Positions 23,947-32,999 of a stretch of DNA of 64,000 nucleotides are shown one piece after another. How positions within the stretch are numbered: the stretch's first letter is position 1; each line of letters begins with the position of its first letter. The notes under the pieces were generated by a model. It saw nothing but the letters and a program-made list of their open reading frames with translations, did no database searches and was not told the origin of the DNA. The stretch is from contig NZ_MDGP01000001.1 in the NCBI RefSeq assembly GCF_001747095.1, positions 1,285,001-1,349,000 on the forward strand, given 5' to 3'. The position numbers were made by a program, and so were the translations under genes. This stretch comes from Roseivirga sp. 4D4. GTDB lineage: Bacteria; Bacteroidota; Bacteroidia; Cytophagales; Cyclobacteriaceae.

Positions 23947-26085
23947 CTATTTCTGTTCAGTTTTATTCTCTGGTTTCGGAAGAAGCACTTTTCTAGAAAG
24001 TCTGAACTTACCAGTCTTCTTATCAATACCGATTAGTTTAACACTAATCTCTTCTCCTACTTCCAGTATTCCGTCCATTTTTTCTAGACGTTCCCACTTA
24101 ATCTCCGAAATATGAAGTAAGCCATCTTTACCAGGCATAAACTCAATAAATGCACCAAAAGGCATAATTGACTTCACTTTACCTTCATATACTTCTCCAA
24201 CGTCAGGAACCGCTACAATAGTCTTAATTCGACCGACAGCAGCCAACATAGCGTCTTTGTTTACAGCAAACACTGTAACGACACCTTTGTCATCCACTTC
24301 TTCGATATTGATTGTAGCACCAGTTTCTTTCTGAATTTCCTGAATTACTTTTCCACCAGGTCCAATAACCGCTCCAATTTGATCTTTGTCAATTTTGAAA
24401 CGCTCAGTTCTAGGCACATGTGGTTTGTAGTCTTCTCTAGGTTCGGTAATCGCTTCAGCCATTTTACCAAGGATGTGAAGTCTACCTTCTTTCGCTTGGT
24501 TAAGGGCTTGCTCTAATACCTCGTAAGACAATCCGTCTACTTTGATATCCATCTGACAAGCAGTGATACCCTTTTCAGTACCTGTTACCTTGAAGTCCAT
24601 ATCACCCAAGTGATCTTCGTCTCCAAGAATATCAGATAGTACAGCATATTTTCCAGTTTCAGCATCTGAGATCATACCCATTGCAATACCAGAAACAGGA
24701 GCCGAAATCTTGATACCTGTATCCATAAGTGCCAATGAACCAGCACATACGGTTGCCATTGAAGACGATCCATTAGACTCAAGAATGTCAGAAACAATTC
24801 TCATTGTGTATGGATTAGAATCTTCTGGTGGAAGTACCTTTTTGATAGCTCTCATGGCAAGGTTACCGTGTCCAACCTCTCTTCTACCAGGACCTCTGTT
24901 TGGTCTTACTTCACCAGTTGAGAAACCAGGGAAGTTGTAGTGAAGAATGAACTTATTATAACCGTTCATGGTAGCACCATCGATCATCTGCTCATCAAGC
25001 TTCGTACCTAAAGTACATGAAGTCAAAGATTGCGTTTCACCTCTAGTAAATAGAGCTGAACCGTGTGCTGATGGAAGGTAGTCTACTTCACATGAAATCG
25101 GTCTGATTTCATTGAACTCTCTACCGTCAAGCCTCTTAGAATCGTTAAGAACGAAGTCTCTAGCTGCTTTTTTATGAATCTTCTTAAAGAACTGTTTGAT
25201 TAGGAAACCATCGTATTCATGATCTTCAGGAAGTGATTCCATCCATTCATCTTTGATAGCTCCAATATTAGAGCTTCTTACATATTTGTCTGCAATTGCC
25301 TGTGAAACAGAAGCGTAAAGCTTGTCATAGAGTTCGGCATGCATCTTTTCGTAAAGCGCATCATCCTTCTTCTCATGATCGTAAGTTCTTTTTTCAGTAG
25401 TACCTGCCTCTTCTGAAAGTTCGATTTGTGCTTGACACTGAATTTTAATGGCATCATGAGCGACTTTCATTGCTTCAAGCATATCTGCTTCAGAAACTTC
25501 ACTCATTTCACCTTCAACCATCATGATGTTGTCCTTATCGGCAGCAACAATGATTTCAAGATCAGATTCTTCTGTAATCGCTTTGCTAGGGTTCACTTTG
25601 AACTCTCCTTCATGTCTTACCACACGTACCTCAGAAATTGGTCCGTTGAAAGGAATATCTGAAACTGCTAATGCTGAAGACGCAGCTAGAGCCGCTAATG
25701 AATCAGGCATTACATTTTCATCGTGTGAAATCATTGAGATCATTACCTGCGTATCAGCATGGTAATCATCAGGAAAGAGTGGTCTTAAAGCTCTGTCAAC
25801 TAATCGACAGATCAATACTTCGTGATCTGATAGTCTTCCTTCTCTTTTAAGGAATCCTCCAGGTATTTTACCTGCTCCTGCAAACTTCTCTTGGTAGTCC
25901 ACTGATAGTGGAAGGAAGTCTACATCTTCTTTGGCATCTTGAGAAGATACTACAGTGGCGAGTAACATTGTGTCACCCATTCTAACCACAACTGAGCCAT
26001 CTGCTTGTTTTGCCAGTTTACCCGTTTCTATTGTAATTTCAGCGCCATCGGGCATTTTGATGGACTTAGTGATAACTTTTGTCAT
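23947..26085 (-). CDS. pnp: polyribonucleotide nucleotidyltransferase
   Basis: The 712-residue enzyme degrades RNA phosphorolytically from the 3' end. It contains two RNase PH domains ([39 protein letters not shown] to [15 protein letters not shown]), a KH domain ([21 protein letters not shown]) and an S1 domain ([33 protein letters not shown]). It follows rpsO, the conserved rpsO-pnp order. A hairpin (26108-26129) lies in its leader and might be a processing site, as in enterobacteria. Confidence 0.98.
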   Translation of the reverse strand: MTKVITKSIKMPDGAEITIETGKLAKQADGSVVVRMGDTMLLATVVSSQDAKEDVDFLPLSVDYQEKFAGAGKIPGGFLKREGRLSDHEVLICRLVDRALRPLFPDDYHADTQVMISMISHDENVMPDSLAALAASSALAVSDIPFNGPISEVRVVRHEGEFKVNPSKAITEESDLEIIVAADKDNIMMVEGEMSEVSEADMLEAMKVAHDAIKIQCQAQIELSEEAGTTEKRTYDHEKKDDALYEKMHAELYDKLYASVSQAIADKYVRSSNIGAIKDEWMESLPEDHEYDGFLIKQFFKKIHKKAARDFVLNDSKRLDGREFNEIRPISCEVDYLPSAHGSALFTRGETQSLTSCTLGTKLDEQMIDGATMNGYNKFILHYNFPGFSTGEVRPNRGPGRREVGHGNLAMRAIKKVLPPEDSNPYTMRIVSDILESNGSSSMATVCAGSLALMDTGIKISAPVSGIAMGMISDAETGKYAVLSDILGDEDHLGDMDFKVTGTEKGITACQMDIKVDGLSYEVLEQALNQAKEGRLHILGKMAEAITEPREDYKPHVPRTERFKIDKDQIGAVIGPGGKVIQEIQKETGATINIEEVDDKGVVTVFAVNKDAMLAAVGRIKTIVAVPDVGEVYEGKVKSIMPFGAFIEFMPGKDGLLHISEIKWERLEKMDGILEVGEEISVKLIGIDKKTGKFRLSRKVLLPKPENKTEQK

Positions 26086-26141
26086 ATATGTTTTATAAAA
26101 TAAGAAAGCAGGGTGTCGTTACAACCTGCGTTTAGTTCGAA

Positions 26142-26173
26142 AGGAAAAAGAGGGAACTCTTACGAATTCCCTC
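26142..26173 (-). terminator. rpsO terminator / rpsO-pnp intergenic hairpin
   Basis: GAGGGAA (26150-26156) pairs with TTCCCTC (26167-26173); on the minus strand TTTTTCC follows. It lies 6 bases after the rpsO stop. It may be partly read through into pnp. Confidence 0.7.
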
Positions 26174-26178
26174 ATATA

Positions 26179-26454
26179 TTATTTTCTCAATTTCAATTCT
26201 GCGATGATTGCTCTATATCTTTCGATATCCTTTGCATAAAGGTAATCTAGCAATCTTCTCCTTTTACCCACCAATTTCAAAAGACCTAATCTTGAAGAGT
26301 GATCTTTCTTATTGACTTTTAAATGTTCTGTAAGGTGGTTGATACGGAAGGTAAAAAGCGATATCTGAGACTCAGGAGAACCCGTATCTGTTTTTGCTTT
26401 TGACCGACCATGATTCTCAAACAACTCTTGTTTCTTTTCGCTTGATAAATACAT
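26179..26454 (-). CDS. rpsO: 30S ribosomal protein S15
   Basis: The 91-residue protein has the S15 signatures [44 protein letters not shown] and [13 protein letters not shown]. It binds 16S rRNA in the platform. Normal length. First gene of the rpsO-pnp-rpoD series. Confidence 0.98.
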   Translation of the reverse strand: MYLSSEKKQELFENHGRSKAKTDTGSPESQISLFTFRINHLTEHLKVNKKDHSSRLGLLKLVGKRRRLLDYLYAKDIERYRAIIAELKLRK

Positions 26455-26526
26455 GCTTAGCTAAAATAAAATGTAATAAATAATTAAACAGCCGCAAAGG
26501 TAGGCATATAACTGAGAACTAGCAAA

Positions 26527-28230
26527 CTAGGTTGTTTTTAATTCTTTCTTCTTCTTGAAGAGTTTTTTGACCTTATCAAGGGCATTTACATAAAAGTCTG
26601 GTTCAAAGAGACGCGCATCATTTCTTGCCTGTCGTAAGAAGAAAAGACCGAAAGGCAACAATGCAGCATTAGAAATCCAGACAGCAATGGCAGGGTCCAT
26701 TACCCCTTCCTTCCCCCACTTTTCGCCAGTCGTATTGAACACATAGTAGATTAAAAAGAATATAACGGAAACGATTACTGGCAACCCTAAACCACCCTTC
26801 TTAATAATCGCCCCTATAGGTGCTCCAATGAGAAACATCACCAAGCACGCCAATGACCTTGCAATTTGCTGATTCTTAGTCACTACAAACTTTCTTTGGT
26901 CTCTTTTGACCCCGTCTAAGGCGATCACTCTAGAATTCAGTACGTTTCTGGCCGATCGAGATTTATTCACTCCATAACTCAGCGCATTACTCATTCTTGT
27001 ACCATCCCCTTTGTAGTAATCATTAAAACGCCTCATGTTTTGCTCAAAGGTGTTCTTATTTACTACAGGCTCATTAGATTGCTGAGCAATTGTTTTAGCG
27101 GTAATGCCTTTAGCCGCGACCTTCAAACCACCTGAAGGCTCCTTTCCTTCCTGAACATCAAGTACCTGCTTATTTTCAACAACGGCCAACTTCTTATCTT
27201 CGGGATTAGGCACTACATCAATCGAGTCTCTCAAAGTCTCTTTAACTTCTCGCCTGGCATCTCTCAAGGAATCATAGTATGCCTTTGGGATCGTGATTTG
27301 GTCCGGCACTGGAACATCTTTCACATAGTGATAGGTAAAGGTATTAGCCACGAAATTGAACATCTGTTCTTCCTTCTGATGGATGTCCCTTTGCATTGAG
27401 TCGATTCCGGTAATCAACTGTTCACGTGTTTGAACCAATCGACTACGCCTAAACAAACTCTCATCCGTATCACCCATGTCGAAAGATGACAGGTCGAAGT
27501 ACATACGGCTGCTTGTGAATTTATCTCTCACAAACTGACCGCCAGCTACCTTTTCCTCATACTTTTCACTCACTCCTTCTTCATACCGCACACCACGATA
27601 AAGCTCCAAGGCCAGATATCTTTGATTCATGAATGAATACATACGACCAGAATCAGCCAAGATCACTTTGGTATTACCTTGAGCATTAGGATTTGTATGA
27701 TCGTAGATGATAATATCCTTAAGTTGTTCGTCACCGATCTTTTCATTCACCTTAATACTATAGCCCGGGATTCCTGTATAAAACACACCCTCCTTAATAT
27801 CCAAGGCTGGCTTCTTAGTTCTCATGTCCCAAAGCAGACTATAAGTCTTAAGATTGGTCTTTGGCACCAATTGCGTATTGGAATAATATGTAAAACCTGT
27901 CAAGAGCACGACAAAAAGGAAGATTGGCAGCAGGGCGCGCACCAACGAAATACCTGAACTCTTAACCGCAGTGAGTTCTGAGTGCTCTCCCAAATTACCG
28001 AAGGTCATGATGGAACTCAGCAGCACTGCCAAAGGAAAAGCATCGGGAGAGCTTGATATGGAGAAGTATGTAATAAGTTCACCAAACGTAGCTACACTTA
28101 AACCTTTGCCCATTATTTGGTCAAAGTACTTAAGGAGCGTAACCAAGAGTAATATGAAATCTACTACGACTAGTGTCAACAAAAAGGGCCCTATAAACGA
28201 CCCAAATACTAACCTGTCTATCTTCTTCAT
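26527..28230 (-). CDS. LptF/LptG family permease (YjgP/YjgQ)
   Basis: The 567-residue inner-membrane protein has N-terminal membrane segments (FIGPFLLTLVVVDFILLLVTL), a jellyroll periplasmic domain and C-terminal membrane segments (LACLVMFLIGAPIGAIIKKGGLGLPVIVS). Such proteins extract lipopolysaccharide for transport to the outer membrane. It is longer than the usual about 360 residues because of an extra charged, coiled-coil-like section at about residues 260-430. Confidence 0.93.
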   Translation of the reverse strand: MKKIDRLVFGSFIGPFLLTLVVVDFILLLVTLLKYFDQIMGKGLSVATFGELITYFSISSSPDAFPLAVLLSSIMTFGNLGEHSELTAVKSSGISLVRALLPIFLFVVLLTGFTYYSNTQLVPKTNLKTYSLLWDMRTKKPALDIKEGVFYTGIPGYSIKVNEKIGDEQLKDIIIYDHTNPNAQGNTKVILADSGRMYSFMNQRYLALELYRGVRYEEGVSEKYEEKVAGGQFVRDKFTSSRMYFDLSSFDMGDTDESLFRRSRLVQTREQLITGIDSMQRDIHQKEEQMFNFVANTFTYHYVKDVPVPDQITIPKAYYDSLRDARREVKETLRDSIDVVPNPEDKKLAVVENKQVLDVQEGKEPSGGLKVAAKGITAKTIAQQSNEPVVNKNTFEQNMRRFNDYYKGDGTRMSNALSYGVNKSRSARNVLNSRVIALDGVKRDQRKFVVTKNQQIARSLACLVMFLIGAPIGAIIKKGGLGLPVIVSVIFFLIYYVFNTTGEKWGKEGVMDPAIAVWISNAALLPFGLFFLRQARNDARLFEPDFYVNALDKVKKLFKKKKELKTT

Positions 28231-28309
28231 TCAAATATCAATACGCGCGGTAACGTCTCAAAGATCATGCCTTTAAGCTATTTTTTCAAAAGAAATGAAG
28301 AAATAAAGA

Positions 28310-28705
28310 TTAGCCCCCAATGATCTGCTTAAGCGAGTAGACTATGTTTTCCCATAGGTCTTGCTGCTCTTCTGGATCATCCAAGTCTGAGTAATCGGTA
28401 ATTTGAATAAAAACGGACTGAGTCAGTTCGTTCACATTCAACTTGAGCTCTATATAGTTTGGATCATCCTTGTCCTCGTCCGTTTCCGGCAAGAATTCAA
28501 ACTTAACACTCACATTAGCACGTTGAGCTGCTTTTATTGCTCTGTGATCTTCTCCGTCCCAAAGAAAGCTATAAACCTTGTCTTCATTAATGTTAACGTC
28601 ATCTGCAAACCATTGAGCCAAACCACTGGCTGTGCTCAGGTATGGAAAAAGCATTTTTTGAGAAGCGTTAATCTCGAATTCGGTGATAAACTTGTTCTTT
28701 CCCAT
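28310..28705 (-). CDS. START-like domain protein (SRPBCC fold)
   Basis: The 131-residue protein matches a small Bacteroidota family: FITEFEINASQKMLFPYLSTASGLAQWFADDVNI at the N-terminus, DHRAIKAAQRANVSVKFEF in the middle, and a C-terminal helix ENIVYSLKQIIGG. The fold suggests ligand or chaperone-like binding; the role is unknown. It ends 79 bases upstream of the lptF/G start. Confidence 0.9.
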   Translation of the reverse strand: MGKNKFITEFEINASQKMLFPYLSTASGLAQWFADDVNINEDKVYSFLWDGEDHRAIKAAQRANVSVKFEFLPETDEDKDDPNYIELKLNVNELTQSVFIQITDYSDLDDPEEQQDLWENIVYSLKQIIGG

Positions 28706-28844
28706 AGGCTAAAAAATCGCTTGATGAAATAATATATGACTTATTTATTACATAACAAACCGCATACCTAATGAGCAGTCTTTTGTCATGAATGATCGCA
28801 TTCACAATTGATTTAATGCACTTACAATCATTTGATTGGTTATC

Positions 28845-28876
28845 AAAAAAGCCCGGCTCAAATAGAACCGGGCTTT
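28845..28876 (-). terminator. tRNA-Met terminator
   Basis: AAAGCCCGG pairs with CCGGGCTTT (28848-28856 with 28868-28876). On the minus strand a T-run follows. It begins 3 bases after the tRNA 3' end. Confidence 0.85.
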
Positions 28877-28878
28877 AG

Positions 28879-28952
28879 TAGCGAAGACGGGAGTTGAACC
28901 CGTGACCTCAGGGTTATGAATCCTGCGCTCTAACCAACTGAGCTACCTCGCC
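28879..28952 (-). tRNA. tRNA with CAT anticodon (elongator Met likely)
   Basis: The 74-base minus-strand gene has acceptor GGCGAGG/CTTCGCT with two G-U pairs, D-arm TAGCTCAGTTGGTTAGAGC, anticodon loop TTCATAA (anticodon CAT), and T-arm CGGGTTCAACTCCCG. CCA is not encoded. It lacks the C1-A72 mismatch typical of initiator tRNA, so elongator Met (or tRNA-Ile2) is more likely. Confidence 0.93.
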
Positions 28953-29059
28953 ATGTTGGTATAATCAATGACACTCCTTGGCATGACATTGATCCAAAAT
29001 TGATTGTGTACCCTTGCTCAGTTCTGAGCATTGCCTGCCGCAGGCAGGTACCTCGCCAT
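28944..29059. repeat. 11-bp direct repeats flanking a palindrome-rich 94-bp segment at tRNA-Met
   Basis: TACCTCGCCAT occurs at 28944-28954 (5' end of the tRNA gene) and again at 29049-29059. The 94 bp between contain three inverted repeats: ATCAATGACA/TGACATTGAT (one mismatch), TGCTCAG-TT-CTGAGCA, and CCTGCC-GCA-GGCAGG. No gene is seen. It looks like a small inserted or remnant element, or a partly duplicated tRNA end. Confidence 0.6.
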
Positions 29060-29173
29060 TTTTGGAGGTGCAAAGATATGTATTCATCGTTTGAAAACAC
29101 AACATATATTGACACCTTTTTTCAAAAATTCTATGTCAATATGACGATACTTGTAAGGACAAAATAAATCGCT

Positions 29174-29608
29174 ATGAAAAAGCTCATTTCAATACTCTTC
29201 ACTACCCTTTTTCTCTTATCTGCCTGCATGTCCGTGGATAGACAAACATCTAGTTCACCTATCACTGATGACGAAGTGAACTCTGTTGCTTTGGATTTCT
29301 TTGTAGCGCTTGGGACTGGCGACACAACACTGATGAGCTCAATACTTACAGAAGACTTCGAAATGTTCGAACATGATGTGATTTGGAATACCGATAGCCT
29401 TCTATCTCTAATGCCAAACACTTTAGGCCGAAAGTGGTCCATCTTAGATCCAGTGATTCAGTCCGAAGGCTCTTTAGCTCACCTCTACTATTTTAATCAA
29501 GGCATCACTCCCAGCGACAGATCCTGGTATGAGAGCATGCTTCTGGAAAAGTCAGATGAGGGCTTAAAAATCAAATTCATGCATTCTACCAAACTGTATC
29601 TAAAATAA
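29174..29608 (+). CDS. lipoprotein with NTF2/DUF4440-like domain
   Basis: The 144-residue protein has a lipoprotein signal (MKKLISILFTTLFLLSAC, lipobox LSAC). The mature part begins with VNSVALDFFVALGTGDTTLMSSILTEDF, the pattern of small SnoaL/NTF2-like domains. The rest is less conserved. It faces the ribosomal operon across a bidirectional terminator. Confidence 0.72.
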   Translation: MKKLISILFTTLFLLSACMSVDRQTSSSPITDDEVNSVALDFFVALGTGDTTLMSSILTEDFEMFEHDVIWNTDSLLSLMPNTLGRKWSILDPVIQSEGSLAHLYYFNQGITPSDRSWYESMLLEKSDEGLKIKFMHSTKLYLK

Positions 29609-29640
29609 AAAACCCCGACTTTCTCAAGTCGGGGTTCTTA
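29607..29640. terminator. bidirectional terminator between lipoprotein gene and rplT
   Basis: AACCCCGACTT and AAGTCGGGGTT form a perfect 11-bp stem around TCTC, with flanking A and T runs, serving the plus-strand lipoprotein gene and the minus-strand ribosomal operon. Confidence 0.9.
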
Positions 29641-29655
29641 AAGCAGTAAGCTATC

Positions 29656-30003
29656 TTACTTATTTACTTTCTTGATTACAGCTTCAAAAGCCTCTGGGTG
29701 GTTCATTGCCAAATCAGCAAGTACCTTTCTATTCAACTCGATACCAGACTGGCCAAGTTTTCCCATAAACTGAGAGTATGACATTCCGTGAAGTCTCGCC
29801 CCAGCATTGATTCTCTGGATCCAAAGCTTTCTAAACTCTCTTTTCTTAGCTTTTCTGTCTCTGTAAGAATATACGAGACCTTTTTCAACGGCATTTTTTG
29901 CTACCGTCCAAACATTCTTTCTTCTTCCCCAATAGCCTTTGGCCTGCTTGAGGATTCTTTTTCTTTTAGCTCTTGAAGCTACTGTGTTAACTGATCTAGG
30001 CAT
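29656..30003 (-). CDS. rplT: 50S ribosomal protein L20
   Basis: The 115-residue basic protein has [20 protein letters not shown], the family's [17 protein letters not shown] and [17 protein letters not shown]. It is needed for early 50S assembly and in many bacteria represses its own operon. Last gene of thrS-infC-rpmI-rplT. Confidence 0.98.
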   Translation of the reverse strand: MPRSVNTVASRAKRKRILKQAKGYWGRRKNVWTVAKNAVEKGLVYSYRDRKAKKREFRKLWIQRINAGARLHGMSYSQFMGKLGQSGIELNRKVLADLAMNHPEAFEAVIKKVNK

Positions 30004-30090
30004 TTTTCTAAGTTTTTGATTTTTGGCGTCCTACTTTCGAAGGTTCTTAAGACCAAAACTCCGGTTAAACATGAAACCTTTAATGGTTTT

Positions 30091-30285
30091 TTAAATGTTG
30101 AGCATGTGCTTAACGTTCTTCTCGTCAGATTTGTCTACCAAACCTGTACCAGTAAGATTACGCTTTTGCTTCGTCTCTTTCTTCGTCAGGATGTGGCTTT
30201 TGAAAGCATGCTTTCTTTTGATCTTGCCAGTACCTGTCAATTTGAAACGTTTCTTCGCTCCTGATTTAGTTTTTACTTTAGGCAT
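30091..30285 (-). CDS. rpmI: 50S ribosomal protein L35
   Basis: The 64-residue basic protein begins [20 protein letters not shown] and has [14 protein letters not shown], the L35 signature. It lies 18 bases after infC and 87 bases before rplT. Confidence 0.97.
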   Translation of the reverse strand: MPKVKTKSGAKKRFKLTGTGKIKRKHAFKSHILTKKETKQKRNLTGTGLVDKSDEKNVKHMLNI

Positions 30286-30303
30286 TATATAATTATTTAT
30301 TAA

Positions 30304-30858
30304 TTATTTCTTAGTCGCCTTGGGGGCTAAAAAGAGAAACATTCTCTTACCCTCAAGTTTTGGTAATTGCTCCACCTTAGCATACTCTTCTAAAGCCTGA
30401 GCAAATTTTAAGAGTAAGATTTCTCCTCTCTCTTTGTATACAATGGTTCTTCCTTTAAAGTGAACATAGGCTTTTACCTTAGCTCCCTCTTTTAGGAAGT
30501 TGATTGCATGCTTTAATTTGAAGTCGAAATCATGATCATCTGTATTGGGTCCGAATCTGATTTCTTTCAGAACAGTCTTAGCAGCTTTGGCTTTAATCTC
30601 CTTTTGCTTCTTTTTCTGCTCGTATTTAAACTTCGAGTAATCAATTACTTTACAAACCGGTGGTACCGCTTTCGGTGAGATTTCTACAAGGTCTAAACTC
30701 TGCTCGCGTGCCATTTCTAAGGCCTTACTTAGCGGAAACACACCTTGTTCTACATTTTCTCCTACAACACGAACCTCGCGTGCAGTTATCTTACCGTTTA
30801 CTTTATATGGCTCTTCTACCCTTCCTCTCGGGGGATAGCGCCTTCTCATTTTAGCGAT
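30304..30858 (-). CDS. infC: translation initiation factor IF-3, probable AUC start
   Basis: The factor has the N-terminal domain ([37 protein letters not shown]), the [12 protein letters not shown] linker, and the C-terminal domain ([36 protein letters not shown]). The first ATG is at 30849, but a perfect AGGAGG (30869-30864) lies only 5 bases before an in-frame ATC (30858-30856), and 14 bases before the ATG. IF-3 genes in other phyla use AUU or AUC for autoregulation, so the start is set at 30858, giving 184 residues. Confidence 0.9.
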   Translation of the reverse strand: MAKMRRRYPPRGRVEEPYKVNGKITAREVRVVGENVEQGVFPLSKALEMAREQSLDLVEISPKAVPPVCKVIDYSKFKYEQKKKQKEIKAKAAKTVLKEIRFGPNTDDHDFDFKLKHAINFLKEGAKVKAYVHFKGRTIVYKERGEILLLKFAQALEEYAKVEQLPKLEGKRMFLFLAPKATKK

Positions 30859-30863
30859 TTTTA

Positions 30864-30869
30864 CCTCCT
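30864..30869 (-). promoter_or_regulatory. strong Shine-Dalgarno of infC
   Basis: AGGAGG followed by T lies 5 bases before an ATC codon in frame with infC. Such perfect sites are rare in Bacteroidota, and its spacing decides for ATC over the ATG nine bases further on. Confidence 0.7.
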
Positions 30870-30941
30870 TGTTTTATCAAAATGACTGCAAATATCGGCA
30901 ATATTTTCTAATAACCAATACTCACGTTTTTTATTAAATTA

Positions 30942-32894
30942 TTATTGCTGCCCCATTGAGGCAGCCTTTTCTTTAGCAAAATAGGAAATGAAATCATCGA
31001 TTTTAAAACTTCCTACATCACCCTGTCCGTGGCGCCTAACAGAAACTGCATTTTCCTCAGCTTCTTTTTCACCAACAATAAGCATGATTGGAATCTTTTT
31101 TACCTCAGCATCTCTGATTTTTCTTCCGATTTTTTCATCACGGTGATCCACAAATCCTGTGATATCTTCTGACTCTAAAAGCTTGTAAAGACTTTGAGCA
31201 TAATCAGCATACTTTTCTGAAATAGGAAGAATAGCAACCTGATCTGGTGTTAGCCAAAGCGGAAACTCACCTCCACAATGTTCAATCAGCACGGCCACAA
31301 ATCGTTCCATCGAACCAAAAGGTGCTCTGTGAATCATTACCGGTCTATGCTTCTGGTTATCAGAACCTGTATATTCTAGTTCGAACCTTTCTGGCAATGT
31401 ATAGTCAACTTGAATGGTTCCTAATTGCCACTTCCTACCCAATGCGTCCTTCACCATAAAGTCCAGCTTAGGTCCGTAGAAAGCAGCCTCACCTAGTTCA
31501 GTGACTGTATTTAAACCTTTCTCTTCAGAAGCTTCGATGATTGCTCGCTCTGCTAGCTCCCAGTTTTCATCCGTACCTATGTACTTCTCTTTGTTCTCTG
31601 GATCTCTCAAAGAAATCTGAGCGGTAAAGTCTTCAAAGCCAAGTGACTCGAAAACATAGAGTACTAAATCGATCACTTTGATAAACTCACCTTTTACCTG
31701 CTCTTGCATGCAGAAAATGTGGGCATCATCCTGAGTAAAACCCCTAACCCTTGTCAGACCATGAAGCTCTCCACTTTGCTCATATCGATAAACCGTCCCA
31801 AATTCAGCATAGCGAATCGGAAGGTCTTTATAAGATCTTGGTTGCGATTTATAAATCTCACAGTGATGAGGACAGTTCATTGGCTTCAACAAGAACTCTT
31901 CTCCTTCATGCGGTGTAGTGATCGGCTGGAAAGAATCAGCTCCATACTTTTCATAGTGACCAGAAGTCACATATAAGTTTTTATGACCGATGTGTGGTGT
32001 AACCACAGGATCGTATCCAGATCTAACCTGAGCCTTTCTCATAAAGGATTCGAGGCGTTCTCGCAGCTTAGCCCCTTTTGGTAACCACAATGGAAGCCCC
32101 ATCCCCACTTTTTCTGAGAAAGTAAATAGCTCTAGTTCTTTACCGAGCTTTCTATGATCCCGCTTCTTTGCTTCTTCAAGCATGTGCAGATACTCTGTAA
32201 GTTCCTTCTGCTTAGGGAAAGTAATTCCATATATACGGGTCAGTTGCTTTCTGGTCTCATCACCTCTCCAATAGGCCCCTGCCACACTTAACAACTTAAT
32301 TGCTTTGATAGAACCAGTATGAGGAATATGAGGGCCACGACAAAGATCCGTGAAGTTTCCTTGCTGATAGAAGGTAATGTTACCATCTTCAAGTCCCTCG
32401 AGGAGCTCTAGCTTGTACTCATCACCTTTCTCTTCAAAATAGCGCACGGCCTCCTCTTTAGAAATATCCTTTCTTTCGTAAACATTCTTCTGGCGAGCCA
32501 ACTCTAACATCTTTTTCTCGATCACATCGAGATGTGCTGCATCAAATTCCTGATCACCAAAGTCGACATCATAGTAATAGCCATGCTCAATGGATGGACC
32601 AATACCAAGCTTCACTCCTGGATAGAGCGCTTCTAATGCCTCAGCCATTAAGTGTGCTGAAGAGTGCCAAAAGGTCGATTTACCATCTTGGTCGTTCCAG
32701 GTGAGTAGTTTTACCGTAGCGTCTTGATCTATGGTTCGATTGGCGTCCCAAACCTCTCCATTTACTTCAGCAGCCAGTACATTTCTGGCTAATCCTTCAC
32801 TAATACTTAAAGCGACATCCATCGCTGATAATCCCTTGGCGTATTCTCTGATACTACCGTCAGGTAAGGTGATTTTTATTTGCTCTTGGCTCAT
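30942..32894 (-). CDS. thrS: threonyl-tRNA synthetase
   Basis: The 650-residue class II enzyme has an N-terminal TGS domain, the HxxxH editing domain ([10 protein letters not shown]), the catalytic core (motif 2 in [35 protein letters not shown] zinc ligand region) and the anticodon domain ([14 protein letters not shown]). It charges tRNA-Thr; the window also has tRNA-Thr at 17391-17463. It leads the conserved thrS-infC-rpmI-rplT operon. Confidence 0.98.
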   Translation of the reverse strand: MSQEQIKITLPDGSIREYAKGLSAMDVALSISEGLARNVLAAEVNGEVWDANRTIDQDATVKLLTWNDQDGKSTFWHSSAHLMAEALEALYPGVKLGIGPSIEHGYYYDVDFGDQEFDAAHLDVIEKKMLELARQKNVYERKDISKEEAVRYFEEKGDEYKLELLEGLEDGNITFYQQGNFTDLCRGPHIPHTGSIKAIKLLSVAGAYWRGDETRKQLTRIYGITFPKQKELTEYLHMLEEAKKRDHRKLGKELELFTFSEKVGMGLPLWLPKGAKLRERLESFMRKAQVRSGYDPVVTPHIGHKNLYVTSGHYEKYGADSFQPITTPHEGEEFLLKPMNCPHHCEIYKSQPRSYKDLPIRYAEFGTVYRYEQSGELHGLTRVRGFTQDDAHIFCMQEQVKGEFIKVIDLVLYVFESLGFEDFTAQISLRDPENKEKYIGTDENWELAERAIIEASEEKGLNTVTELGEAAFYGPKLDFMVKDALGRKWQLGTIQVDYTLPERFELEYTGSDNQKHRPVMIHRAPFGSMERFVAVLIEHCGGEFPLWLTPDQVAILPISEKYADYAQSLYKLLESEDITGFVDHRDEKIGRKIRDAEVKKIPIMLIVGEKEAEENAVSVRRHGQGDVGSFKIDDFISYFAKEKAASMGQQ

Positions 32895-32999
32895 TTTAAT
32901 CGGTACCTGCTGCTACAAACCAACAGGATTTATTAAAATCAAATTTTGCGAATGCAAATATGCAATAATAATTACTGAAAAGGCTCTTTATTGATTGAT

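Noticed and set aside
28930..29115. Open frame over tRNA-Met and the repeat
   Set aside because: It overlaps the tRNA and palindromes and has no coding character.
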